DNA of 64,000 nucleotides, from the NCBI RefSeq assembly GCF_041435095.1, contig NZ_CP108025.1:3968001-4032000 (forward strand), in the 5' to 3' direction. Shown here piece after piece: positions 8,129-15,271 of the stretch (the stretch's first letter is position 1; each line of letters starts with the position of its first letter). The notes beneath the pieces were generated by a model that was not told the DNA's origin, ran no database searches, and saw only the letters and a program-made list of their open reading frames with translations. Source of the DNA: Kitasatospora sp. NBC_00315. Its GTDB lineage: Bacteria > Actinomycetota > Actinomycetes > Streptomycetales > Streptomycetaceae. The translations under genes were made by a program, and so were the position numbers.

Positions 8129-9085
8129 TCAGCCGCCGGAGGACAGCCGGTCGCGCTGACGGCGCATCACGTCGGCGAGCACGGCCTTGTCCGGGTCGCC
8201 CTTCACCTGGATCTCGATCTCGAACTCCACATCGCCCTTGCTGGCGATGCCGATCATCTCGCCGGTGTAGGCCTTCTGCTCCGGCTTGAACATGAAGCCG
8301 CGAGCGCCCGAAACACCGTCGACGTCGAATGCGTCGCCCTCCGAGTAGGTGGCGTTCTTGACGAAGTCGGAGGCGTGCGAGGCGGACGAGAAACGCATCA
8401 GCCGGATCCGGACGTTCGCCTTTCCGTCGGCCGTACGGTAGGTGCGCTCGGCCGCTTCCTTGTACCCGTACGAGTTGAGGATGGACATGATGTCCTTCTG
8501 GCCGCCGTATTCGGCGGACAGCTCGTCGTCGGACATCTTGACGCCGTCGGCCGAACCGAACGACTCGCCGTTGTCCGGGATCGGGGCGAAGAAGTACCGC
8601 AGGTCACCGCCGTGCGTGCTGCCGTCGACCGTGCCGTGCAGGGTGCTGCTCGGCTTCGGGGCGGGCGGGGGTGGCGGCGTGGGCGTCGGCGTGGCGGTCG
8701 GCGTCGGGGACGGCGAGGCGGACGGGGCGGCCGAGGCGCTCGCCGATACGGTCGGCGCGGCGGCCGCCACGGCCGCCGGACGTCCGTCCGGCTTGCCGAC
8801 CGCCACGGTCACGGCGGTGCTGGTGGCGGTGACGGCGAGCAGCCCCACCGTGGCCAGCGCCACGCCCAGCGCGCGCGGCACCGTCCGGGCGGACGCGGCG
8901 GTGGACCCCGGCGCGGACCCCGCGTGGTACGAGGGCCCGGCGTCGGTCGCGGACAGGGGCGCGGACAGGGGCACGGCGTCGGGCGCGGAGACAGGCGCGG
9001 CGTCGGTCGCCGCCGACGAGGCTTCGCCGGGGCCGGACTGTAGGTCGGCCGGATCGGCGGACGGCGCGTTTTCGGGCGCGGACAA
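8129..9085 (-). CDS. Single-pass membrane protein, tandem paralogue A (first of four)
   Basis: 318 residues with a TTG start at 9085 preceded by GGGGGA. The frame continues upstream to 9238, but those residues look like non-coding translation. A low-complexity N-terminus with DAVPLSAP-like units is followed by one membrane helix (LGVALATVGLLAVTATSTAV), a Pro/Thr/Ser linker rich in PTPTP that suits cell-wall spanning, and a domain opening with GGDLRYFFAPIPD. The domain ends with the strand GDVEFEIEIQVKG and helix MRRQRDRLSS. It is the first gene of the array, with 39 bp to paralogue B. No enzyme motif was found. Confidence 0.78.
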   Translation of the reverse strand: MSAPENAPSADPADLQSGPGEASSAATDAAPVSAPDAVPLSAPLSATDAGPSYHAGSAPGSTAASARTVPRALGVALATVGLLAVTATSTAVTVAVGKPDGRPAAVAAAAPTVSASASAAPSASPSPTPTATPTPTPPPPPAPKPSSTLHGTVDGSTHGGDLRYFFAPIPDNGESFGSADGVKMSDDELSAEYGGQKDIMSILNSYGYKEAAERTYRTADGKANVRIRLMRFSSASHASDFVKNATYSEGDAFDVDGVSGARGFMFKPEQKAYTGEMIGIASKGDVEFEIEIQVKGDPDKAVLADVMRRQRDRLSSGG

Positions 9086-9447
9086 GGAATCCCCCAGGAA
9101 TGTGCGGAATGGGCCGCGTGCGGGCCCACAACAGGCCACCCCCGGGGCCTCTCCAGACCGACCGCTACGCGCGTCAGCTGGAATTATGAGAGTTTCCGCC
9201 CCCCGCGCCAACAGAGTTAACCCTGACACTTCACACAATGATCAACCAATCGGACATGCCGTGATCGAACCGCAACGCGACCGCACCGGCCGTTCGTCCC
9301 CAGCACACCGCGGTGACCGTCGAACGATCCTCCCGGCCGATCCTTCCGACCGACCGCCGCGGCGCCCTCGGCGGCACCGCTCGGCGACACCCTCGGCCTG
9401 CGACCCGAAACGGCCCCGCACGGTCTCCCGGGCGGTACCCCCGGACG
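9086..9447. other. Intergenic region upstream of paralogue A
   Basis: No gene is seen here. The stretch at about 9175-9255 is clearly less GC-rich than its surroundings and contains the likely promoter of the minus-strand four-paralogue operon; I could not fix -10 and -35 boxes with confidence. The part nearer 9448 has no recognisable feature apart from the terminator that follows. Confidence 0.5.
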
Positions 9448-9487
9448 CGCCGGAGCACCCGACCCGGCGGGGGCGGGTGCTCCGGCG
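9448..9487 (-). terminator. Strong hairpin after the LLM oxidoreductase gene
   Basis: CGCCGGAGCACCCG (9448-9461) pairs perfectly over 14 bp with CGGGTGCTCCGGCG (9474-9487) around a 12-nt loop, ending 12 nt before the stop codon of the gene at 9500-10387 on the minus strand. It probably ends that transcript. Confidence 0.85.
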
Positions 9488-9499
9488 ACCGAGCCGCGG

Positions 9500-10387
9500 T
9501 CAGTCCAGTTGTGCGAGGCCCTCGGTGGCGATCCGTTCGAACACGGTGAGGTCGTTCTCGAAGACCGAGTCGGGCACCGGCCAGTGGACGACGAGCTCGG
9601 TGATGCCGAGCTCCCGGTAACGGCCCGCCCAGTCGACGAACGCGTCGAGCGAGACGAGCGGCCGCTCCGCCGTCGAACCCTGCAGCAGCACCTTCTCCAG
9701 CGTCGCCACGTCCCGGCCCTGCGCCTCGCAGGCGACGGCGAGCTTGGCGAGCTGCGCCTCGATCACGGCCGGCGCCTGCTCGACCGGTACGTCCGCCGGC
9801 CCGCGCGCGTCCCCGTACGTGACCCAGCCCTGCCCGTGTTCGGCCGCCAGCCGCAGCCCGCGCGGCCCGGTCGCCGCCACGTAGAACGGAGCCCGTGGCC
9901 GCTGCACGCACCCGGGGATGTTCCGCGCCTCGACCGCCGAGTAGTACTGCCCCTCCTCGGTGGTGGCGTCCTGGGTCAGCAGCCTGTCCAGCAGCGGCAG
10001 GAACTCCTCGAACCGGTCCGCCCGCTCCTTCGGCGACCACGCCTCCTGCCCCATCGCCGTCGCGTCGAACCCGGCCCCGCCGGCCCCGATCCCGACCGTC
10101 AGCCGCCCCTGCGAGACGTCGTCCAGCGAGACGAGTTCCTTGGCCAGGGTCACGGGGTGCCGGAAGTTCGGCGAGGTCACGAGCGTCCCCAGCCGGATCC
10201 GCTCGGTCGCCGTCGCGGCAGCGGTCAGCGTCGGAACCGCCCCGAACCAGGGCGCCTCCCGAAAGGACCGCCACGACAGGTGGTCATAGGTGTAGGCCGC
10301 ATGGAAGCCGAGGTCCTCGGCCCGCCGCCAGATCTTCTGCCCCTCGCTCCACCGGTGGATGGGGAGGATCACTGTGCTCAGTCGCAT
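9500..10387 (-). CDS. LLM class flavin-dependent oxidoreductase
   Basis: A 295-residue luciferase-like monooxygenase of the F420 or FMN group (alpha/beta barrel). Features are the N-terminal LSTVILP strand, HAAYTYDHLSW, ERIRLGTLVTSP, the conserved VSQGRLTVGIGAGG segment, a PFYVAATGPRGLRLAAEHGQGW cofactor-binding region and a C-terminal ELVVHWPVP. It should be a cytoplasmic redox enzyme; the substrate is unknown. The ATG at 10387 is chosen because the fragment copy at 13301-13546 begins at the same codon. A terminator follows directly. The first about 70 codons are duplicated 3 kb away. Confidence 0.9.
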   Translation of the reverse strand: MRLSTVILPIHRWSEGQKIWRRAEDLGFHAAYTYDHLSWRSFREAPWFGAVPTLTAAATATERIRLGTLVTSPNFRHPVTLAKELVSLDDVSQGRLTVGIGAGGAGFDATAMGQEAWSPKERADRFEEFLPLLDRLLTQDATTEEGQYYSAVEARNIPGCVQRPRAPFYVAATGPRGLRLAAEHGQGWVTYGDARGPADVPVEQAPAVIEAQLAKLAVACEAQGRDVATLEKVLLQGSTAERPLVSLDAFVDWAGRYRELGITELVVHWPVPDSVFENDLTVFERIATEGLAQLD

Positions 10388-10472
10388 GACATCGACCCTA
10401 TGCGTGCACACCGACGGGTGAGATTCGAGCGACCCGCGGCGACGTCACCTGCACGACCGCTAGCGTGGCGCC

Positions 10473-10784
10473 ATGGGTGCACTGGGCAGGGCCGAGCTTG
10501 AGGCCATGGTCGACGAGGCCACCGTCGACGCCTACGGCGAGGACGAGCAGCTGACCGGTCTGTTCACCATGCTGCAGGAGAATCTCGCAGTGCCGTTCGG
10601 CACGACGATTCTCGGAGTGGAGGTGACCGTGCGCGGCATCGATCTCGCTCAGGACGGCCGGATCATCGCCCTGTGCTTCCGCGGCCGTGTTCGACAGAAG
10701 ATCGGGATCCTGGAGCTGCCGCTGCCAACACCTGCCCCGAACGGCGCCGAGTGGATCGAGGCGTACCGCTACTGGTCCGGCTGA
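10473..10784 (+). CDS. CcbP-like calcium-binding family protein
   Basis: 103 residues, acidic in the N-terminal part (TVDAYGEDEQ), with a compact beta-rich middle (GTTILGVEVTVRGIDL, GRIIALCFRGRVR) and the ending GAEWIEAYRYWSG. The pattern matches my memory of small proteins annotated as calcium-binding (CcbP family, first described in a cyanobacterium) that are common in actinomycetes; the calcium role is inferred from that name only. It lies 52 bp before the frameshifted gene and may be co-transcribed with it. It is the first gene of the block between the two oxidoreductase copies. Confidence 0.65.
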   Translation: MGALGRAELEAMVDEATVDAYGEDEQLTGLFTMLQENLAVPFGTTILGVEVTVRGIDLAQDGRIIALCFRGRVRQKIGILELPLPTPAPNGAEWIEAYRYWSG

Positions 10785-10836
10785 CGTCAAGCAGCTCACA
10801 CATCATTTCGGCACTGGCACGCAGGGAGAGCAGGAC

Positions 10837-12083
10837 ATGGCGATCGCCGTTCGGGATGCGGATCACAGCGAGCGCTCGCTCACCGATCTCATCGAGCGCA
10901 GTGCCGAGTTGAAGGGCGAACTCGTCGCCTTCGCACAGAGCGCGCGCTTCGACCGGTGGTTGACCCCCCTCCTGCTGGAGGCCGCAGGCCCTGAGCGGCG
11001 GCTGGACGAGGGCGACGCGATCCGGATCACCGACCACTTCATCCTGCGGTACCGCCTGCCGGGCGATACCACCGTGGTGGACCGATTCGTCGGCTCACGG
11101 CGGGACTTGAGCGAAGTTGATCGGGATATGCTGCTCAGCTGGCGTGACCCGGTCGAGGGCATCTTCGAGATCCGACGCAAGGACGGAGACGGCGTCGTCC
11201 TGCTGAACCTGGTCGACGACCTGGAGTACCGCACGTACTCGAACGTCGGGCCGAAGGCCTTCCGTGGAGTGTCCAAGGGACAGTTCCTTCTCGCCTGCCT
11301 GGTGCCCATCCACGCGGCCGACGGTGTGTGGCTGATCTCCGGAATGATGTCGTCCTACCCGAAGTCCAGCGCCACCGAGATCGCCCGGGCCGCGCTCCAA
11401 CTGGCTACCAGCCGACCCGAACTGGTCTTCCGCAACCCCGAGAAGATCGAGCAGGGATGGGAGCGGATGCGGGAGGACCGCGCCGCGTTCGTCGAGTTCT
11501 GCGGCGGCGACGAACTGGTCCTGCCCCCTGCCGAGGCCGAGGCCAGGCTCAACGCCTACTACCGGCACCGACAGGAAGCCACCGCCGCCGCACACCCCGA
11601 CCACGCACAAGGCAGGCGGCTGCCCGGGCTGGACTTCCCGGCATTCGAACTTCCACCGGCCCTCGCAGACTCGGACACCATCGGCGTCATCTACGACGAA
11701 GTCGACGGAATGAACTTCTACGCGGACTACGGGATGCTGCGGGACCTCTTCGCCGACCCGGCCCTCGCAGGCCGCAGGCGGCACCAGGACCTGCTACGCA
11801 CATACCTCGCGAGGACTCGATCGCGCCCCTGCCGATCCGCCGCCTGGCCACCGCCCACCCGGAGACCACCGACGCGGTCTTCCGGAAGCTGCTGCGGAAA
11901 CCCGGATTCACCTGGGCCCAGCACGGCGAGGAACTGTTGCGCCGACGCAAGCCCTGGTACTACACACAGGAGTCCCGACCCGGCGTCTCCGTGATCGGCG
12001 AGCGCCTCAGCGAACTCGCCGCCGGCGACCGACGGCGGAAGCTCACGAGAGCGCGGCGCGTCTCGGCGGCCTCGTCCGGGTGA
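10837..12083 (+). pseudogene. Unrecognised gene broken by a frameshift near 11806
   Basis: An ATG with a good AGGGAGAGCAGG ribosome site opens a frame that reads as a soluble, acidic protein (motifs DRFVGSRRDLSEVDRDMLLSW, SGMMSSYPKSS, FCGGDELVLPP, VIYDEVDGMNFYADYG). Near 11806 coding-like sequence passes to the frame one base back. The first frame then becomes Arg/Pro/Ser-rich junk, while the second continues as LPIRRLATAHPETTDAVFRKLL and runs to a TGA at 12081-12083. One missing base near CTACGCACATACCTCGCG explains it. Intact length would be about 415 residues. I see no slippery heptamer, so a real mutation or an assembly error is likelier than programmed frameshifting. Family not recognised. 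Confidence 0.7.
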
Positions 12084-12159
12084 AATGCTGGCGAGCCTGA
12101 TGCCCGTACGGGACGATGAAGTAGCGTCGGATCGTCGTCTGGAGCCGAGGAGGTGCCGC

Positions 12160-12807
12160 ATGTCGTACGAGCCCAAACTGGCTGCCGCGTTGTCCGGTGC
12201 GACTCTGCGGCAGCTGTCGCACTGGCGGCGGGCCACCGGCGAGCGTGGCGCTGTCCTCGTGCCGGAGATCTCGGCATCCCGTCCGATCCTCTACTCCTTT
12301 CGCGACGTGGTCGCCCTGCGAGCCTGTGTCCGCCTTCGCGAGGAGGCATCCCTGCAGAAGATCAGGCGGGCACTGAGCACGTTGCGTGAGGGCCTCGACG
12401 AACGGGAACACCTCTCGGCCTACCGACTGGTCGCAGGCGGTGACACGATCTACCTGGCAGACCCGGAGCACGCAGTGGACCTCGTGCGGAGCAAGGGCAA
12501 TGTCGTCATCCACGACATGGTGGACGTGCTTGCGCCTTTCTACCGTGGTGGTCGACGAATCCCGGACCTCCTTGAACCCCGGCCGCACGTGTCCATCGAC
12601 CCTGCCGTGCGAGGCGGTGAGCCGGTCGTCGAGGGGACACGCATCCCGGCGACGGAGGTCGCCGCTCTCCTGAGGGACGGCGTGCCACCCGAGCAGATCG
12701 GCGACTACTACCCGGGCGTGACAGCAGAGGCAGCGCGGGACGCAGCGGACTTCGCCGACTATGTCGACAGTTACGAGGACGCGGAAATCCGGCAGGCAGC
12801 GTCTTGA
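12160..12807 (+). CDS. DUF433 protein with MerR-like N-terminus (antitoxin-like)
   Basis: 215 residues in two parts. Residues 1-80 resemble a MerR-type winged helix (TLRQLSHWRR, then YSFRDVVALRACVRLREE). The C-terminal about 75 residues are a DUF433 domain (SIDPAVRGGEPVVEGTRIPATEVAALL, PPEQIGDYYPGVT). DUF433 proteins commonly sit beside DUF5615 PIN-like proteins as VapB-like antitoxins, and here the stop overlaps the next start as TTGA. The ATG at 12160 is chosen for the GAGGAGG site 6 nt upstream. The MerR-like half could bind the operon's own promoter. Toxin-antitoxin function is inferred from the family pair and context. Confidence 0.8.
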   Translation: MSYEPKLAAALSGATLRQLSHWRRATGERGAVLVPEISASRPILYSFRDVVALRACVRLREEASLQKIRRALSTLREGLDEREHLSAYRLVAGGDTIYLADPEHAVDLVRSKGNVVIHDMVDVLAPFYRGGRRIPDLLEPRPHVSIDPAVRGGEPVVEGTRIPATEVAALLRDGVPPEQIGDYYPGVTAEAARDAADFADYVDSYEDAEIRQAAS

Positions 12808-13265
12808 AGCTGCTGCTCGACGAGAACGTGCCGCTTCCCATGGCACGGATCGTGCGGCTGCTCCTGAAGCACCACGTCGTCGAGCACGTAGCCGAACTCA
12901 GCGGCTGGGCGGGAACCAAGGACGTCGACCTCTATGCGCGTGCGGCAGCGGACGGCTTTCAGATCGTTGTCACGAATGACACGAAGCAACTGAGCCGCCC
13001 GCTCGAAGTAGTCGCCATCGCAGAGTCGGGCCTGCATCGCATCGAGTACCGCCAGAATCACAAGCACGGTGGGCTGGTGGGTCTCGGTGCGGCTATCGCC
13101 ACTGTGTGCGCCGGCCTTCCCCACGCCTTGGCTGAACTCGACCAGGCGGACGGCCAACGTCTGATCTCGCTGAATGCGGTCGACCCGTCCCAGCAGAGCC
13201 GCTTGCGGATTGTGGATCCTGCCAGCGCCCCACCCAGGTTCTGGCCCGCCGACTCGCAGGGATAG
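12804..13265 (+). CDS. DUF5615 PIN-like protein (toxin-like)
   Basis: 153 residues. The N-terminal LLLDENVP, the middle ELSGWAGTKDVDLYARAAADGF and the strand IVVTNDTKQL are the hallmarks of DUF5615, a PIN-like fold; the acidic residues D6, E7, D40, D42 and D59 would form the metal site of a nuclease. The start is a TTG that overlaps the stop of the DUF433 gene by 4 bp, the usual coupled antitoxin-first order. About 40 residues beyond the core domain (after HALAELDQADG) are extra. RNase activity and toxicity are family-based inference. Confidence 0.78.
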   Translation: MKLLLDENVPLPMARIVRLLLKHHVVEHVAELSGWAGTKDVDLYARAAADGFQIVVTNDTKQLSRPLEVVAIAESGLHRIEYRQNHKHGGLVGLGAAIATVCAGLPHALAELDQADGQRLISLNAVDPSQQSRLRIVDPASAPPRFWPADSQG

Positions 13266-13292
13266 TGGCATCAGGGGCTGAACCGGCGAAAC

Positions 13293-13312
13293 ATCGCAGG
13301 TCAGGCTGCGAT
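13293..13312 (+). terminator. Short hairpin after the DUF433/DUF5615 pair
   Basis: ATCGCAG (13293-13299) and CTGCGAT (13306-13312) form a perfect 7-bp stem with a 6-nt loop about 28 bases past the stop codon, followed by an A-rich stretch. A weak terminator is plausible. Confidence 0.45.
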
Positions 13313-13546
13313 AGGTGAAAAAGGATTGACTGAGGTGACGAGCGTCCCGAGCCGGATCCGTTCGGTCGCCGTGGCGGCGGCCGTCAGCGTGGGAACGGCC
13401 CCGAACCAGGGCTCCTCCCGGAAGCTCCGCCAGGAGAGGTGGTCGTAGGTGTAGGCGGCGTGGAAGCCGAGGTCCTCGGCCCGCCGCCAGATCTTCTGGC
13501 CCTCGCTCCACCGGTGGATGGGGAGGATCACCGTGCTCAGTCGCAT
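13301..13546 (-). pseudogene. 5' fragment of an LLM oxidoreductase gene
   Basis: Codons 1 to about 71 reproduce the start of the gene at 9500-10387 with one amino acid change in the first 60 residues (EEPWFG for EAPWFG) and many synonymous differences. Similarity runs from about 13335 to 13560, including about 15-20 bp upstream of the ATG, then stops abruptly. The remaining C-terminal residues are not homologous and the catalytic barrel is missing. It is a non-functional remnant in the same orientation as the intact gene, so the two copies are direct repeats flanking about 2.9 kb. Confidence 0.9.
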
Positions 13547-13619
13547 GCTCGCGACCCTACGCGAGCAGGGCGCGGAGCTGTTGTCTGCGCATCCGGACTC
13601 CTATCGGCGCAGAGGATCG

Positions 13620-14249
13620 TCACACATGGCCAAGAGATGCCTGGAACTCGGCGTCCGTGATCTTCCCGATGAGCCACGACCAGAGAATCCTGGCGGCCTT
13701 CCGATCGAGGTCGAGGCTCTCCCTGGCGGCCCGGAGGAACAGGCCGTCGACGGTGGCGGCATAGCGGCCTGAGCTTCGGAAGCGGAGGCAGGCGTCGGCC
13801 GGGCCCAGTCCGTCGGCGACCAGCCGGGACAGCTCAGCCACGTCGTCGTCGAAGCGCGACTGTGGACGGATCCGCACGCCGTACGCAGACTCGAACTCCG
13901 CACAGAAGCTCCGGGCCGCGTACGACGGGCTGTTCCGCAGCCACCACTGGTCGACCGGGTAGGACGGGAACGACTCGTCGGTCAGCACCAGCCGGACAGC
14001 CAGGTCGGTGCGCTCGATCGCCTCCCGAAAGCCGTCCGCCTCGGGGCCGGACAGCTGAGGCAGAACCTCCGAGAGGACGGTCCGCAACGACAGGTCGTTG
14101 AGGTAGTCGTCGAGGTCCCAGGGGAACCCGGCCGCGCAGTCGGCGGCGAACCGCTGCCACCGATCCACGGCCTCCCAAGGAGAGATCTCGGTGCGCCACC
14201 CCTTGTCGGTGAAGGCTCGTGAGAACTCCAGATCGAAATCCGCTCCCAC
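13620..14249 (-). CDS. Hypothetical protein, unrecognised
   Basis: 209 residues, soluble and acidic, with many aromatic residues (PWEAVDRWQRF, FPWDLDDYLNDL, PSYPVDQWWLRNSP). The predicted content is mostly helical, with no membrane segment or signal peptide. The GTG at 14249 is chosen because GGAGAG lies about 9 nt upstream and the frame above it (to 14363) reads as non-coding. Many streptomycete genomes carry such proteins beside regulators or toxin systems; I cannot assign a role. Confidence 0.7.
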   Translation of the reverse strand: MGADFDLEFSRAFTDKGWRTEISPWEAVDRWQRFAADCAAGFPWDLDDYLNDLSLRTVLSEVLPQLSGPEADGFREAIERTDLAVRLVLTDESFPSYPVDQWWLRNSPSYAARSFCAEFESAYGVRIRPQSRFDDDVAELSRLVADGLGPADACLRFRSSGRYAATVDGLFLRAARESLDLDRKAARILWSWLIGKITDAEFQASLGHV

Positions 14250-14373
14250 TATCGCACGCTCTCCTTGTCCATGAAGTCGCTCGGGTCGTCCGGCCGGAAG
14301 AAGCCGGAAGCGGTGCGCGCGCGCCGGCGCGCAGGGCGTCTCCTCCTGCGACGAGCCGCTCACCGCGCAGACT

Positions 14374-14402
14374 CCGCGCGGCGCGCGGTGGGCGCCGCGC
14401 GG
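14374..14402 (-). terminator. Hairpin after the LuxR-type gene
   Basis: CCGCGCGGCGC (14374-14384) and GCGCCGCGCGG (14392-14402) make a perfect 11-bp stem with a 7-nt loop, 4 bases after the stop codon of 14407-14874 on the minus strand. Confidence 0.75.
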
Positions 14403-14406
14403 ACGG

Positions 14407-14874
14407 CTACCGCTCCAGGATGCTGGTGAAGGCGAGCAGTGCCAGCTGCACCCGGTTCGTGGTGCCGGTCTTGCCGCGGATCCGGCGCAGGTAGGTGTCC
14501 ACGGTGTGCGGGCTGAGCTGCAGGCGGTTCGCGATGGCGGCGTAGGTGGCGCCCTCCGTCAGCAGCTCCAGCACCTGCAACTCCCGCCGGCTGAGCCGCG
14601 CGCCGCCGTAGCCGCGGTCGTGGTCGTGCCCATGCCCGTGGTCGTGGCCGTGGCCGTGACCGTGACCGCCGCAGTCGTCCTCCCGGCCGCCGCCGTCAGC
14701 GGGGGCGGCCGGGTAGTCGGTGCGGGCGCCCGGAAGGACGGTGCGGACGGCCGGGTCGGCGTCGTTCCGGGGCGTTTCCGATAACCCTTCCGACAGTCCG
14801 ACGACACCGGGCGGCGGTGCGGATCGGCCCGGGGCCTGGGCCCGGCGCGAGGGCACGGCGCGGCGCGGGGGCAC
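14407..14874 (-). CDS. LuxR-type regulator with His-rich linker and a TTA codon
   Basis: 155 residues. The C-terminal 60 residues are a typical LuxR/GerE helix-turn-helix (LSRRELQVLELLTEG, YAAIANRLQLSPHTVDTYLRRI). Before it is a linker in which His alternates with Gly or Asp (eight His in 17 residues), and an N-terminal low-complexity part without a receiver domain. The only usable start upstream of the HTH is the GTG at 14874, seven bases after the stop of the small peptide gene, so translation is probably coupled. Codon 31 is TTA (14782-14784), the rare leucine codon that requires the bldA tRNA in streptomycetes, so developmental control is likely. The linker could bind metal. Confidence 0.78.
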   Translation of the reverse strand: MPPRRAVPSRRAQAPGRSAPPPGVVGLSEGLSETPRNDADPAVRTVLPGARTDYPAAPADGGGREDDCGGHGHGHGHDHGHGHDHDRGYGGARLSRRELQVLELLTEGATYAAIANRLQLSPHTVDTYLRRIRGKTGTTNRVQLALLAFTSILER

Positions 14875-14881
14875 GGCCGAC

Positions 14882-15088
14882 TCAGTTCAGCGGCTTGCAG
14901 AGCGGGAGTTCGCAGCCGCCGCCCCAGGACGTGTCGGTCAGATCCGACACCGCCGTACCGCCGGCGCCCGCGGCCGTGAGCGCGTTCCCCGCCGGTGCGG
15001 ACCACCCCGGCAGCACACCGGCCGCCGCGGTCGCTCCGCCGCCCAGGAGTGCGGCGAGCAGGGCGGCCGGGACGAGGAAGCGCTTCAC
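14882..15088 (-). CDS. Small secreted peptide A (68 aa, two Cys near the C-terminus)
   Basis: A GTG start with a strong GGAGG 5 nt upstream encodes a peptide whose residues 1-24 are a classic signal sequence (KR, then a Leu/Ala core ending ATAAAG). The rest is Ala/Gly-rich and ends in DTSWGGGCELPLCKPLN, with two Cys four residues apart. It is the first gene of a two-gene minus-strand unit with the LuxR-type regulator, divergent from the regulator/peptide/JmjC unit. It could be a precursor of a modified peptide, a signalling peptide or a small disulfide peptide. I know no family for it. Confidence 0.65.
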   Translation of the reverse strand: MKRFLVPAALLAALLGGGATAAAGVLPGWSAPAGNALTAAGAGGTAVSDLTDTSWGGGCELPLCKPLN

Positions 15089-15271
15089 GGTGTCCTCCGG
15101 AGGGATCGTAGACGTTGGTCCGGTGAGGGGGCGCCCGGCGGAGCCGGCGAGCGGCGGGCTGCACGGCAGCGGCCGTCGGCGCGTGACCTAGCATGTCAAT
15201 CGAGGTGGTCCGGGGCCATCCGCCGGTCACCTCAGCAACTTCGATGGCAGCAAGATGACCGGGGGACGGAT
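15089..15271. promoter_or_regulatory. Divergent promoter region between the two regulator units
   Basis: 183 bp separate peptide A (minus) from the LuxR/TrmB-like gene (plus). A possible -10 element TAGCAT lies at about 15189-15194 toward the plus-strand gene. Both ribosome sites are strong (GGAGG and GGGGGA). No clear inverted repeat was found here. Confidence 0.45.

Noticed and set aside
9086..9238. Extending paralogue A upstream to 9238
   Set aside because: The added residues cross the GC-poor promoter-like stretch and lack coding character; the TTG at 9085 with GGGGGA is better.
10388..13334. A transposon or integron as the cause of the 3 kb block
   Set aside because: No transposase, integrase, terminal inverted repeats or target duplication was found; the direct repeats are gene fragments, which favours homologous recombination.
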